NCBI RefSeq assembly: GCF_004569505.1
Contig: NZ_SPPK01000002.1
Span: 434,001 to 498,000, forward strand
Origin: Dysgonomonas mossii
GTDB lineage: Bacteria > Bacteroidota > Bacteroidia > Bacteroidales > Dysgonomonadaceae
Length of the DNA: 64,000 nt
Direction of reading: 5' to 3'
The notes beneath the pieces are model-generated. The model saw only the letters and a program-made list of their open reading frames with translations. It did not search any database and was not told the DNA's origin. A program made the position numbers and the translations under genes. This document shows positions 7,991 to 15,834 of this stretch, in pieces (positions within the stretch are counted from its first letter, which is position 1; every line of letters begins with the position of its first letter).

Positions 7991-9128
7991 TATTGTTGCA
8001 TTTTGAGTGACTTGATAAAATTTCCAGAAAATATTTTTCATGGTCATCAATCAGCTTTTCCCAAGAATATTCTTCTCTAATACATTCTAAGTTATTATTG
8101 ATGAATATATTTTTGTATTGGTTCAAATTGCTATCAATATTATTTACTATTGTGGTGATATCCTCTTTATTCGCAAAGTATAATGCATTATTATTCAATA
8201 CGGCTTTGTTAAATATGTTATCATTCGCTATAATAAAGCAGCTAGAGGCCATTGCTTCTAGTAAAGAAGGATTGGTCCCTCCCACACTATGACCGTGAAA
8301 ATATGCTGTAGAAAAATAGCGAACTGAATTTATCTTTTTAAAATCGTATATTCCTCCAACAAAACGAACTGATTTATAGCCTTTATATTTTTCAATTAAT
8401 TCTTTTCCGTGGGGAGTATTTGTTTTGCCTACAACAATTAACGTTCTGTCTACATGATTAGATTCTATATATCCCTGTATAATCATTTCTATATTATTTT
8501 CTGGTTCCATTCGAGCTATTAGCAAGAAATAGTTATCAGGGCTTAAGCCGTATTCATGGAGATGCTCTTTGTTATAGTCTTCATGTATATCAGCTCCATA
8601 AGCAAGAAACTTACTATCTTTATTGTATTTCTCTTTATAATAATCTTTAATGCCGAGATTGTCTGCAATAAGATAGTGGCTGTGCTTTACAGCCATACGT
8701 TCTTCCCAAAACAGGAATTTCTGAACTTTTTTACTGAATTTTGTTCGTTTATACTCCAGTCCATCCATATTGGTAACAACTATCGGGTATTTAATATCTT
8801 TTATATTATACCAAATATATGCGGGTATGATGCTTGTATATCCGGCATCATAGATTATATCAAATTTTTCTTTCTTTAAAGCATCCTTTAATGAGCTAAA
8901 GTCATAGAAGAAACTACCTACAGAACCGCCCATCCACAATTCAGGACTATATATATGCTTTATACGTACTCCTTTATATGTTGATTCTTTATATGGATGA
9001 AAGCGAGGAGAATATACTACGACCTCATGTCCTCGTTGTACTAATCCAACCGAAATGTATTCGGCGAATTGTTCGAATCCTCCGTAATTGTTAGGGATTC
9101 CACGGGTGGAGATGAATGCTATTTTCAT
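7983..9128 (-). CDS. DUF1972-type GT4 glycosyltransferase
   Basis: Glycosyltransferase with an N-terminal DUF1972 domain: starting at 9128 the protein begins MKIAFISTRGIPNNYGGFEQ, the usual start of this family, so the 14 residues added by the ATG at 9170 are probably not translated. The GT4 C-terminal domain shows the GGTNPSLLEAMAS donor-binding loop. Relatives include rhamnosyltransferases; the sugar is not predictable. About 381 residues. Its end overlaps the chimeric fragment; upstream lies a decayed acyltransferase relic rather than an intact gene. Confidence 0.88.
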   Translation of the reverse strand: MKIAFISTRGIPNNYGGFEQFAEYISVGLVQRGHEVVVYSPRFHPYKESTYKGVRIKHIYSPELWMGGSVGSFFYDFSSLKDALKKEKFDIIYDAGYTSIIPAYIWYNIKDIKYPIVVTNMDGLEYKRTKFSKKVQKFLFWEERMAVKHSHYLIADNLGIKDYYKEKYNKDSKFLAYGADIHEDYNKEHLHEYGLSPDNYFLLIARMEPENNIEMIIQGYIESNHVDRTLIVVGKTNTPHGKELIEKYKGYKSVRFVGGIYDFKKINSVRYFSTAYFHGHSVGGTNPSLLEAMASSCFIIANDNIFNKAVLNNNALYFANKEDITTIVNNIDSNLNQYKNIFINNNLECIREEYSWEKLIDDHEKYFLEILSSHSKCNNNG

Positions 9129-9138
9129 TGAATATAAA

Positions 9139-9288
9139 TTAAATACTAAGTTTTTTATTCCTTTGTACAATATATTTTGAAACTATAATTGTAATAATTA
9201 CTCCCAGTATTAAACTAATAATAACATATAGACTATATGGAATAAAATTTATATATGTAAAATTATTATACACTACTCGTAAAGGTTC
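9139..9288 (-). pseudogene. C-terminal relic of a membrane acyltransferase
   Basis: Between two glycosyltransferase genes, an open frame without a start codon runs for 49 codons to a TAA at 9139. It reads as a short loop (EPLRVVYNNF), a strongly hydrophobic helix (PYSLYVIISLILGVIITIIV) and a basic tail (KYIVQRNKKLSI). This is the look of the last transmembrane helix of an acyltransferase-3 family O-acyltransferase, a common gene in polysaccharide loci. The body of the gene is missing, which points to an internal deletion. Identification rests on pattern only. Confidence 0.45.
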
Positions 9289-9296
9289 TTATTAAA

Positions 9297-9365
9297 TTAA
9301 TTCATTAGAGAACTTGAGTTCCTTGCTATGGTTCTTTCATCAAAAAAACTATCTTCGGTAACCAT
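9297..9365 (-). pseudogene. Short coupled frame, possible N-terminal end of the same relic
   Basis: An ATG one base after the stop of the upstream capsule GT opens 22 codons (MVTEDSFFDERTIARNSSS...), ending 9 bases before the membrane-helix relic. The RNSS stretch resembles the RNxS segment at the start of acyltransferase-3 proteins. Read with the relic at 9139-9288 it could be the start of one gene that lost its middle. Too short to be sure. Confidence 0.25.
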
Positions 9366-9366
9366 T

Positions 9367-10323
9367 TTATACCTGTTTTTTATTAATGATGATGTCGTAA
9401 AAAGTCCCTTTTTTCTTTAACAGTTCTTCCTCGAATTTATAGCTAAGTTTATGGAAACAGGTCATGTGTTTAATAGCTTCAAATTTATCTTCATCAAAGG
9501 GTTCAAATAGATCTAGTTGAAGAATATGTGGGATGGAATTACAAAATTTAGTAATTTTTTGTTCTTCCTCTGGATATTTTTCACAGATTATCCCGACAAA
9601 CATATGAAAAATATAATAATCGGATACAGAATTATTTTTTATCCAATACTCATGTAGGAGTTCTTTTAGAATTAGAATAATCTTATTATTAGTTGAGGAT
9701 GAGATAAACCAATTGGATATATTAAGGCAATGACCATCTCTACCGGGTTTTAATAGTTGATAAAAAAATAAATTGGAGTTGAGAATATAATTTGGAATAT
9801 TAGAACCGGTGCAAAGGACAGTAGAATCTATCCACGTTCCTCCATAACGAATTAATAGTTCTACACGTATTAGGTCTGAGAAATGGGCATTTGATATAAT
9901 CCCTTTTTCCCATTTATCCATAATAAATAGGGGGAGGGTTATGTATTCTTGTATATTATTAGATGTAAGTAATATAATTTCTTTGTCTTTTAAATATTTA
10001 TGTAGTGAAGCATGACATTTTTGCACAACTAAGGGTGCATTCTCCATTCCTTGCAACCAGCACACCCATACTTTATTAGATTGTTCCTTCGGAAGAGAAT
10101 CATAATCAATTTTATCGCACCTATCCAACACATATTGGTATTTTTTCTTTAGCTTTGCTTGTGTTTTATACTGGACAGAAAGCCTTAAAATCTCCAACCC
10201 TTTTTTAGAAAATCCTAACAATAAAGCCTCAATAATGGCAAAACCAAGTACACCTGTTTTCCAGTATTGTTTGATTAAGCTTTTCCCTCCGGCTTTTTTA
10301 AATATTTTACTCAATTTTTCCAT
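9367..10323 (-). CDS. Capsular polysaccharide synthesis glycosyltransferase (Caps_synth-like)
   Basis: A 318-residue protein with the signature of the capsular polysaccharide synthesis / mannosyl-type glycosyltransferases that adopt a GT-A fold: VWVCWLQGMENAP near 85, a run of SDLIRVELLIRYGGTWIDST near 145-165 where the RYGG.W.D pattern holds the DXD-like metal site, and NWFISS downstream. A hydrophobic segment at about 22-40 may bind the membrane. Gene context supports a sugar transferase for the repeat unit. It is 72 bases downstream of the phosphoesterase lipoprotein gene. Confidence 0.85.
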   Translation of the reverse strand: MEKLSKIFKKAGGKSLIKQYWKTGVLGFAIIEALLLGFSKKGLEILRLSVQYKTQAKLKKKYQYVLDRCDKIDYDSLPKEQSNKVWVCWLQGMENAPLVVQKCHASLHKYLKDKEIILLTSNNIQEYITLPLFIMDKWEKGIISNAHFSDLIRVELLIRYGGTWIDSTVLCTGSNIPNYILNSNLFFYQLLKPGRDGHCLNISNWFISSSTNNKIILILKELLHEYWIKNNSVSDYYIFHMFVGIICEKYPEEEQKITKFCNSIPHILQLDLFEPFDEDKFEAIKHMTCFHKLSYKFEEELLKKKGTFYDIIINKKQV

Positions 10324-10395
10324 TCACAGCTCTCATTTCTTTTCATAAAGATAATATACTTTTTATATCAAAAACTGATATTTCTTATTAGATTA

Positions 10396-11445
10396 CTAAA
10401 AGTAAAATTCTCTATCTCGGTTACTACTGCCAGCTCCAAGTCTGAAAAACTTCATTTTTCCTTCTGACGGCTTTATCGCTACAATATCAACAAGCATTTG
10501 CTTATTGTAGTCAAAGGGGGTCGTGATAGCTCCTTGCGGCTTTTGGGATTCAGATATAGTCCCATATCCCTGTGTTATTATATAGTTTACTCCATTGTCT
10601 TTTACTTGGGTGTCAAAATGAGAATCACCACATAAATAACCAACTAACTTACCCTTGGCTTTAGTAAAATCCCATGATAAGTTTATATTTTCAGATATGT
10701 CTGCTACACCATTTTTTTTCGACGCATATGACTCTAGAATCTTCATAAACGTTTTATGATTAATCTTCTGACTTGTTGAATTATTCCAGTAGCCGATTGG
10801 ATGCGGACACCAGTGGCCAAGAAAGACCACACACCAATCATTATTCGGAATTGTTGATAGATTATCAATCACATATTGGAGTTGTTTTTTTCTAATACAA
10901 TAAGAGATACTATCAGAGGTATTAAGAAAGAAAATTCTAGTTTTTTTATTATCAATGTCATAATATCCAAATGCCCCATTTGAATAGATATTTACCTTAT
11001 ACTTACTTTTATTTAGAGAGGGAACTTGTAAGGAATTAGAAAAAGCTACATTAGAAATAAAATCTTCATGATTTCCTTTACAAAATATCGTCAATTTATT
11101 ATACTTTTCATGTATTGTAGAAATTTCTTTAAGTAGAGTATTTGTCTTATCCACATCTATACCAAAATCGCCAAGATGAGCAATGAAATCATAGCCGAAA
11201 AGGCTATCTGTTTGCATTACATAAGAAATATGTTTATACTTATCATTTCCACCTGAGTGTAAATCCGTTATTATTGGAAAAATAATAACATCATCATTTC
11301 TACGCCAGTCTTTAAATCTCTGTAGAGTTTTGTTAGCTTCACCGTAAAGCCCGGTTGATGTTCTGATGTCAATATCATCTTCTTTATTACATGAAAGGAA
11401 TAGTATAGAGATGACAAACGCAATAAATAAATAAATTCTTTTCAT
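10396..11445 (-). CDS. Calcineurin-like metallophosphoesterase lipoprotein
   Basis: A 349-residue exported lipoprotein: signal peptide with lipobox ending at Cys19 (ILFLSC). The mature domain has the metal ligands of calcineurin-like phosphoesterases in order: DLH near 62, GDFG near 93, GNHE near 122, GHWCPH near 210 and GDSHFD near 275. It overlaps the opine-dehydrogenase-like gene by 4 bases (ATGA), so it is translationally coupled to the LicD cassette. A phosphatase/phosphodiesterase outside the cytoplasm, coupled to genes for a phosphorylated decoration, might trim or recycle that decoration; this is inference. Confidence 0.85.
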   Translation of the reverse strand: MKRIYLFIAFVISILFLSCNKEDDIDIRTSTGLYGEANKTLQRFKDWRRNDDVIIFPIITDLHSGGNDKYKHISYVMQTDSLFGYDFIAHLGDFGIDVDKTNTLLKEISTIHEKYNKLTIFCKGNHEDFISNVAFSNSLQVPSLNKSKYKVNIYSNGAFGYYDIDNKKTRIFFLNTSDSISYCIRKKQLQYVIDNLSTIPNNDWCVVFLGHWCPHPIGYWNNSTSQKINHKTFMKILESYASKKNGVADISENINLSWDFTKAKGKLVGYLCGDSHFDTQVKDNGVNYIITQGYGTISESQKPQGAITTPFDYNKQMLVDIVAIKPSEGKMKFFRLGAGSSNRDREFYF

Positions 11446-12557
11446 ATATATATTTGTTCAATCTTATCTATACTATTTATTCCAAATCGTTGTGGCATTC
11501 CTGTTTCGACATAATCTTTCCCTAAATTAGCGGATAAATCGATATATTCTTTCTTATATAATCGTTGCATCCATTGAATAGATGAATCGATTGTTGGTGT
11601 TTTTAGACCGTAAATTAAAGCAAGTCCTTTTATTATGCATAGTCCATAAGAAAAATCTTCTAGAAAATAGCGGGAAGATAGATCTGGAATATATGCAGAA
11701 CCTTTATTTATCATAGGGCTCTTTATCCCTTCGAACGCTTTGATTGATCTTATTTTTTTTGTTAAAGATTCTGCATCAACAGATTCGTAATGAGTTAATA
11801 ATGGAATAACTTTATTGTCGTTGTGGCTTAATGTTTTATATACTTTTTGTAATTCCTCATCACATTGTATTAATATCTCAGAAGAATAATTATCCCAATC
11901 TTCATAAAATCCCGGATTGGTAGAATATGTTTTTCCCTCAAAGTAATCTCTAAATAGAGCATATAGTCTTGAGGTATGTAGGATTGGATTAGACGGAGTC
12001 AAAGTTATATTATAATACGCTCCTACAGATTGTACAGGGATATTGAATAATTTACTAAGATCGTCAATGACACATTGTTGACCTTTAGCAGGCAAAGACG
12101 AAATATATAGTTGTTTTTTCCATCCTGTTACGCAAACAGATCTACCATATTCCTTTAATCTGCATATTGCAGGAACTCTTTGTAATCCTACCAACATACA
12201 TTCTTTTTGTAATAAAAAGTGAGTGTGAAACTCTACTCCGCCTGTACCCGGCACAACGACTATCTTTGTGCCAGCAGTCAGATAATCCTTCATTTGTTGA
12301 AGCTTATCGAATAGAAGATCAGAAGGATATGTTAGGAAAACATAATCAGCTCCTTGTAAGGACTCTTGCAAGTCATCATTTACAGAAATGTGATTTGAAT
12401 AGTAAGTCTTTCTATTCTCAATATCGTCTATTTTTATAATATTGGATATCTTATTTTTATTCGGAGTATATAATGATACCTTATTTGCTTTTTGGAGCGA
12501 GAGATATGCTGCTATAAATGTTCCTATATTACCGGCTCCGAAGACTGTTAATTTCAT
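11442..12557 (-). CDS. NAD/NADP octopine/nopaline (opine) dehydrogenase family protein
   Basis: A 371-residue cytoplasmic oxidoreductase. The N-terminus has the Rossmann motif GAGNIG (7-12). The C-terminal helical domain keeps the family's proposed catalytic pattern: a histidine in NPILHTS and an Arg/Asp pair in SSRYFLEDFSYGL, followed by the KTPTIDS motif. Opine dehydrogenases join an amino acid and a 2-oxo acid by reductive condensation, so a modified amino-acid building block is possible, but the substrate is unknown. Overlaps both neighbours by 4 bases, showing strict coupling with the nucleotidyltransferase fusion and the phosphoesterase lipoprotein. Confidence 0.85.
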   Translation of the reverse strand: MKLTVFGAGNIGTFIAAYLSLQKANKVSLYTPNKNKISNIIKIDDIENRKTYYSNHISVNDDLQESLQGADYVFLTYPSDLLFDKLQQMKDYLTAGTKIVVVPGTGGVEFHTHFLLQKECMLVGLQRVPAICRLKEYGRSVCVTGWKKQLYISSLPAKGQQCVIDDLSKLFNIPVQSVGAYYNITLTPSNPILHTSRLYALFRDYFEGKTYSTNPGFYEDWDNYSSEILIQCDEELQKVYKTLSHNDNKVIPLLTHYESVDAESLTKKIRSIKAFEGIKSPMINKGSAYIPDLSSRYFLEDFSYGLCIIKGLALIYGLKTPTIDSSIQWMQRLYKKEYIDLSANLGKDYVETGMPQRFGINSIDKIEQIYI

Positions 12558-14365
12558 GATTCTAGAATATGTAATTTTTCAATCAATAAATCATTATCAG
12601 CAGTATTTCTAACAGCGATACGTACATATTCTTTGTTCTCAAATCCATGCTTGCCAGAACAGTCTTTTATTAATATATTGTGCTTTAATAATTCTCGAGT
12701 TAATTGTACTGCTGTTTTATTAGATATCACTTCACACAAAAAATAATTGGCTTGCGAAGGTATTACTCGAAGAAAAGTAATCTTAGACAACTGTTCCTTG
12801 AATCGTTCACGTTCAGCAACAAAACTGCGACATGCTGTTTTGTAGTTTTGTTCATATTTGCCATATATCTGTAAATAAAATTCAGCAAAAGAATTAATAT
12901 TCCAGATAGATACATCTTTTTTCAGAAATGTCATTATTTGGGAATCTGAAGATGCAATTATACCTAAACGTAAGCCCGGAACACCATATGATTTAGAAAT
13001 ACTTTTAATTACGATTAAGTTTTTATATTCTTCTAATATTTCGTTTTTTAATAAACTATTTTTTTCAAAATCGTCAGAAAAATCTACAAAGGATTCATCA
13101 ATTATTACTCTGATACCTTTTTTTTGTGCCCACTTTAATATTCTCAGAATGTCCTCTTTGTAAATAAAATTACCTGATGGATTATCCGGATTGATAAGGA
13201 TTAGAGAAGAAATATTTTTATCATTGTAATATTGGATTAGATCTTCAGCACCATAGTGAAAGTCTGGATTTGTTGTAGTATATCCAATGATTCTGTCATC
13301 ACTATATCGGTTGGGATATTCTTCAAATGTAGGATAATTAATTCCAATTTTACCTTCGATCACATTCATCAAACTCTTTATTAGTTCGGCGGCTCCGTTT
13401 CCTACACAAATATATTCAGGTTTGATCCAAAAATATTTTGCAGCTAAGAGATTATTGATTGCTAATCCTGATGGGTATTCGACCAGTAGTCGTTCAAAGT
13501 TGGCTTTAATCTCTGAAAGAAGTTTACTATTCGGAAAATATGGATTTACCAAATAACAGAAATCGATAATGTGAGGATAACGCCAGTATCCTCCATATCG
13601 TTTCTGGAGCTTGGTTAATCGCGTATCTTCATCAGCAAAGATCGATTCGGCAATATCCAGATCCTGTATATCATCAATTTCATACCATGACAGATCTCTT
13701 ATGTCCAATGCTTTAATGTCTGGTTGGTCAAGTAAGGCGATGACTTTTAATACCTGTTCATAGTATTCGTTATTCCCCAGAGCTTTACTATATGCCTCGA
13801 GGAATGGAACATATCGGGTATTAGAAAATTCTTTTGAAAATTTATAAATATTGACTGTCTTAAAATAAGAGGATATTTCTTCAAAAACAAATGACTCTTT
13901 TGTAATAAATTTTACAATGTTATGTTCATCATCAAGTGTGACAACTGTACCATCCATCCAACTTTCAAATTTAGCAACTAATGCTAAATTTGGATAAGGA
14001 TGAGCCAGAATATTTTCAATTAGTTTATCTTCAAATATCAAGTCTGATTCAAATAAAAGTGTATCATCTTTCAATAAATAATCTTTTGCCAAATATAGAG
14101 AATAGATGTTGTTTGTCGTTTCATATACAGGATTTTCTATGTATTTGATATCATATTTGTCGGGTAAACTGTCAATGTAAGCTTTTAATTCATTTCCATG
14201 ATAACCTATCACCATAATAATTTTCTGAATACCATGTTTGGTTATCTGTTGCAGCATTCGTTCAATTAGAGTGATGCCATTAACTTTAACCATACATTTA
14301 GTGTTATCCTTAGTTAGGTCACCAAGTCGTTTACCCATTCCTGCTGCTAAAATTATTGCTTGCAT
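12554..14365 (-). CDS. LicC-like nucleotidyltransferase fused to a CobD/HisC-like PLP enzyme
   Basis: A 603-residue bifunctional protein. Residues 1 to about 240 are a sugar-phosphate/choline-phosphate nucleotidyltransferase: LAAGMGKRLGDLT at 6-18, Lys27 region, and the closing WYEIDDIQDL pattern typical of LicC-like cytidylyltransferases. Residues about 250-603 are a class I/II PLP enzyme: GNGAAE at 322-327, YPTFEEY at 344-350, NPDNPSG at 392-398, DESFVDF at 423-429, PLP lysine K458 in SISKSYG, and GLRLG with R466. DESFVDF and the loop after the lysine resemble CobD threonine-phosphate decarboxylase more than HisC. It may make and then CDP-activate an amino-alcohol phosphate. Overlaps the next gene by 4 bases and follows LicD by 1 base. 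Confidence 0.85.
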   Translation of the reverse strand: MQAIILAAGMGKRLGDLTKDNTKCMVKVNGITLIERMLQQITKHGIQKIIMVIGYHGNELKAYIDSLPDKYDIKYIENPVYETTNNIYSLYLAKDYLLKDDTLLFESDLIFEDKLIENILAHPYPNLALVAKFESWMDGTVVTLDDEHNIVKFITKESFVFEEISSYFKTVNIYKFSKEFSNTRYVPFLEAYSKALGNNEYYEQVLKVIALLDQPDIKALDIRDLSWYEIDDIQDLDIAESIFADEDTRLTKLQKRYGGYWRYPHIIDFCYLVNPYFPNSKLLSEIKANFERLLVEYPSGLAINNLLAAKYFWIKPEYICVGNGAAELIKSLMNVIEGKIGINYPTFEEYPNRYSDDRIIGYTTTNPDFHYGAEDLIQYYNDKNISSLILINPDNPSGNFIYKEDILRILKWAQKKGIRVIIDESFVDFSDDFEKNSLLKNEILEEYKNLIVIKSISKSYGVPGLRLGIIASSDSQIMTFLKKDVSIWNINSFAEFYLQIYGKYEQNYKTACRSFVAERERFKEQLSKITFLRVIPSQANYFLCEVISNKTAVQLTRELLKHNILIKDCSGKHGFENKEYVRIAVRNTADNDLLIEKLHILES

Positions 14366-14366
14366 A

Positions 14367-15071
14367 TTATTTTTTTTGTAAGAAATTATTTAATCTATTA
14401 AGGCGTTTTAAATATAAGTCCATTTTACGTTTTTTTCTCTTATTAGTTATTGAATTAAATAGCCAATTTGGAGTATAAGAGATCGCATATTCTTTTATTA
14501 GAGATACCAACCATTTATAAAAGGGTAGATCGAAATTTGCATAAGCGATGGGAGTTCTCCAATTCTCGCCATAAAAGAAGACCATCAACTCTTCACTATT
14601 TGTAGCTCCATGAAAGAGTTCCCCTTGAAATTCATATAGACTTAATTTTGTTACATATTTTTCCGGAATAGGATTGCCATAATATCCTCTTAAGCCCTCT
14701 GCTATCGGATATAGAACATAAATGTCTATATTCTCACCTTTCCGTATAATAGAGCCTAATCCTTTTCGATGGAAGCGAACAAGTTCGAATCCATATTCTC
14801 TTAACTCGAACAACATATTGAAGAAGGTATCTTGCTGCTCACTCAAAATCCATAGGTCAATATCATCGTCATGATCAATAAAGTCATGTTCTCTTATAGC
14901 ACCGAGCATTGTCCCAAAAGCTAAAGAAAATTGAAGATTATTCTTTTCTGCTATTTTCTTAAATAATAATAAATTTTCTTTTGCAATTTCCTTGTTAATT
15001 CTTTTCTTTTCTGCACAAAGAGGAACAAATTTATATTTATATATCCCTTTAGGTGTATTTATTTTTTTCAC
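14367..15071 (-). CDS. LicD-family phosphotransferase
   Basis: LicD enzymes transfer phosphocholine or a related phospho-headgroup from a CDP donor to a glycan. The 234-residue protein shows the family signature: SLAFGTMLGAIREHDFIDHD then DDIDLW near 52-77, including the acidic metal-binding residues, and an RKGENIDIYVLYP segment further on. A basic C-terminal tail may sit on the membrane. One base separates it from the LicC-like fusion gene, which would supply its activated donor. Low-GC cassette inside the polysaccharide locus. Confidence 0.88.
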   Translation of the reverse strand: MKKINTPKGIYKYKFVPLCAEKKRINKEIAKENLLLFKKIAEKNNLQFSLAFGTMLGAIREHDFIDHDDDIDLWILSEQQDTFFNMLFELREYGFELVRFHRKGLGSIIRKGENIDIYVLYPIAEGLRGYYGNPIPEKYVTKLSLYEFQGELFHGATNSEELMVFFYGENWRTPIAYANFDLPFYKWLVSLIKEYAISYTPNWLFNSITNKRKKRKMDLYLKRLNRLNNFLQKK

Positions 15072-15105
15072 TTTTTCTATATCTAAATGTTTATTCTTTA
15101 ATCTT

Positions 15106-15831
15106 TTATGAATATAAATGTTTTATCTTTAAAAGTATCTTTTTTAAAGCAAAATAGGAGCATACTAAGAGAGGATGTTTGGCTAATTTATTATCTTTTA
15201 GCAATATATATCGTTCTCTTTCTGCCATAATATTATTTGTACTAATACCTCCAAGGAAGAATATAGATATCACTTCTTTTGTTTGTCTAAATCTATAACC
15301 ATTGATATAGGCTCTTTGTATCAAATCAAAATCGCCATATATTTTGTATTTTAAATTGAATCCACCTAAGCTATCAATGACGCTTTTTTTCATCATAAAT
15401 GACTGATGACTACTGCATAGATAGTATTTTATCACCGATAAATCTTGAATTCCTCTTCTTTTAGTATTACCCGAAAGAAACTTTAAGATTGTATCACCAT
15501 AAACTATTTCCGCATTAGAGCTGACATTAACTAGAGCTTCTATGCCGTTTGAGACCAATTCGTCATCTGCACCTAGATATAAAACCCATTCTCCTCTTCC
15601 TTGTTTCCAGCCCTTATTCATAGCATCATATATACCTTTATCAGGTTCTGAGATGTATCTGATATTATACTTTTTTATAATATCAACAGTATTATCCGTA
15701 GAGGCTCCATCTATTACAAGGCATTCGATATTTTTATATGTCTGATTCAATACACTTAAGATGGCTGTTTCTATGGTTTCTGCTGCATTATAAGTCACAA
15801 GAACAACTGTAATTAAAATATCTTCTCTCAT
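15106..15831 (-). CDS. Family 2 glycosyltransferase
   Basis: A 241-residue GT-A enzyme of the WcaA type. It begins with VVLVTYNAAETIETAILSVL, has GASTDNTVDII near 40-50 and the metal-binding region GADDEL near 90, then the IYGDFDLIQRAY acceptor segment. It should add a sugar to the lipid-linked repeat unit. Three bases separate it from the upstream polymerase gene. Confidence 0.93.
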   Translation of the reverse strand: MREDILITVVLVTYNAAETIETAILSVLNQTYKNIECLVIDGASTDNTVDIIKKYNIRYISEPDKGIYDAMNKGWKQGRGEWVLYLGADDELVSNGIEALVNVSSNAEIVYGDTILKFLSGNTKRRGIQDLSVIKYYLCSSHQSFMMKKSVIDSLGGFNLKYKIYGDFDLIQRAYINGYRFRQTKEVISIFFLGGISTNNIMAERERYILLKDNKLAKHPLLVCSYFALKKILLKIKHLYS

Positions 15832-15834
15832 ATT

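Noticed and set aside
7991..8050. Longer form of the chimeric fragment starting at 8050
   Set aside because: It would overlap the DUF1972 GT gene by 68 bases in another frame; the ATG at 7990 starts exactly where the msrC-like sequence begins.
9060..9090. tRNA-like GTTCGAATCC string
   Set aside because: It lies inside the DUF1972 GT gene and no acceptor or anticodon stem surrounds it.
9129..9170. 14 extra N-terminal residues of the DUF1972 glycosyltransferase
   Set aside because: The family normally starts at the MKIAFISTRG position (9128); the extra frame overlaps the acyltransferase relic.
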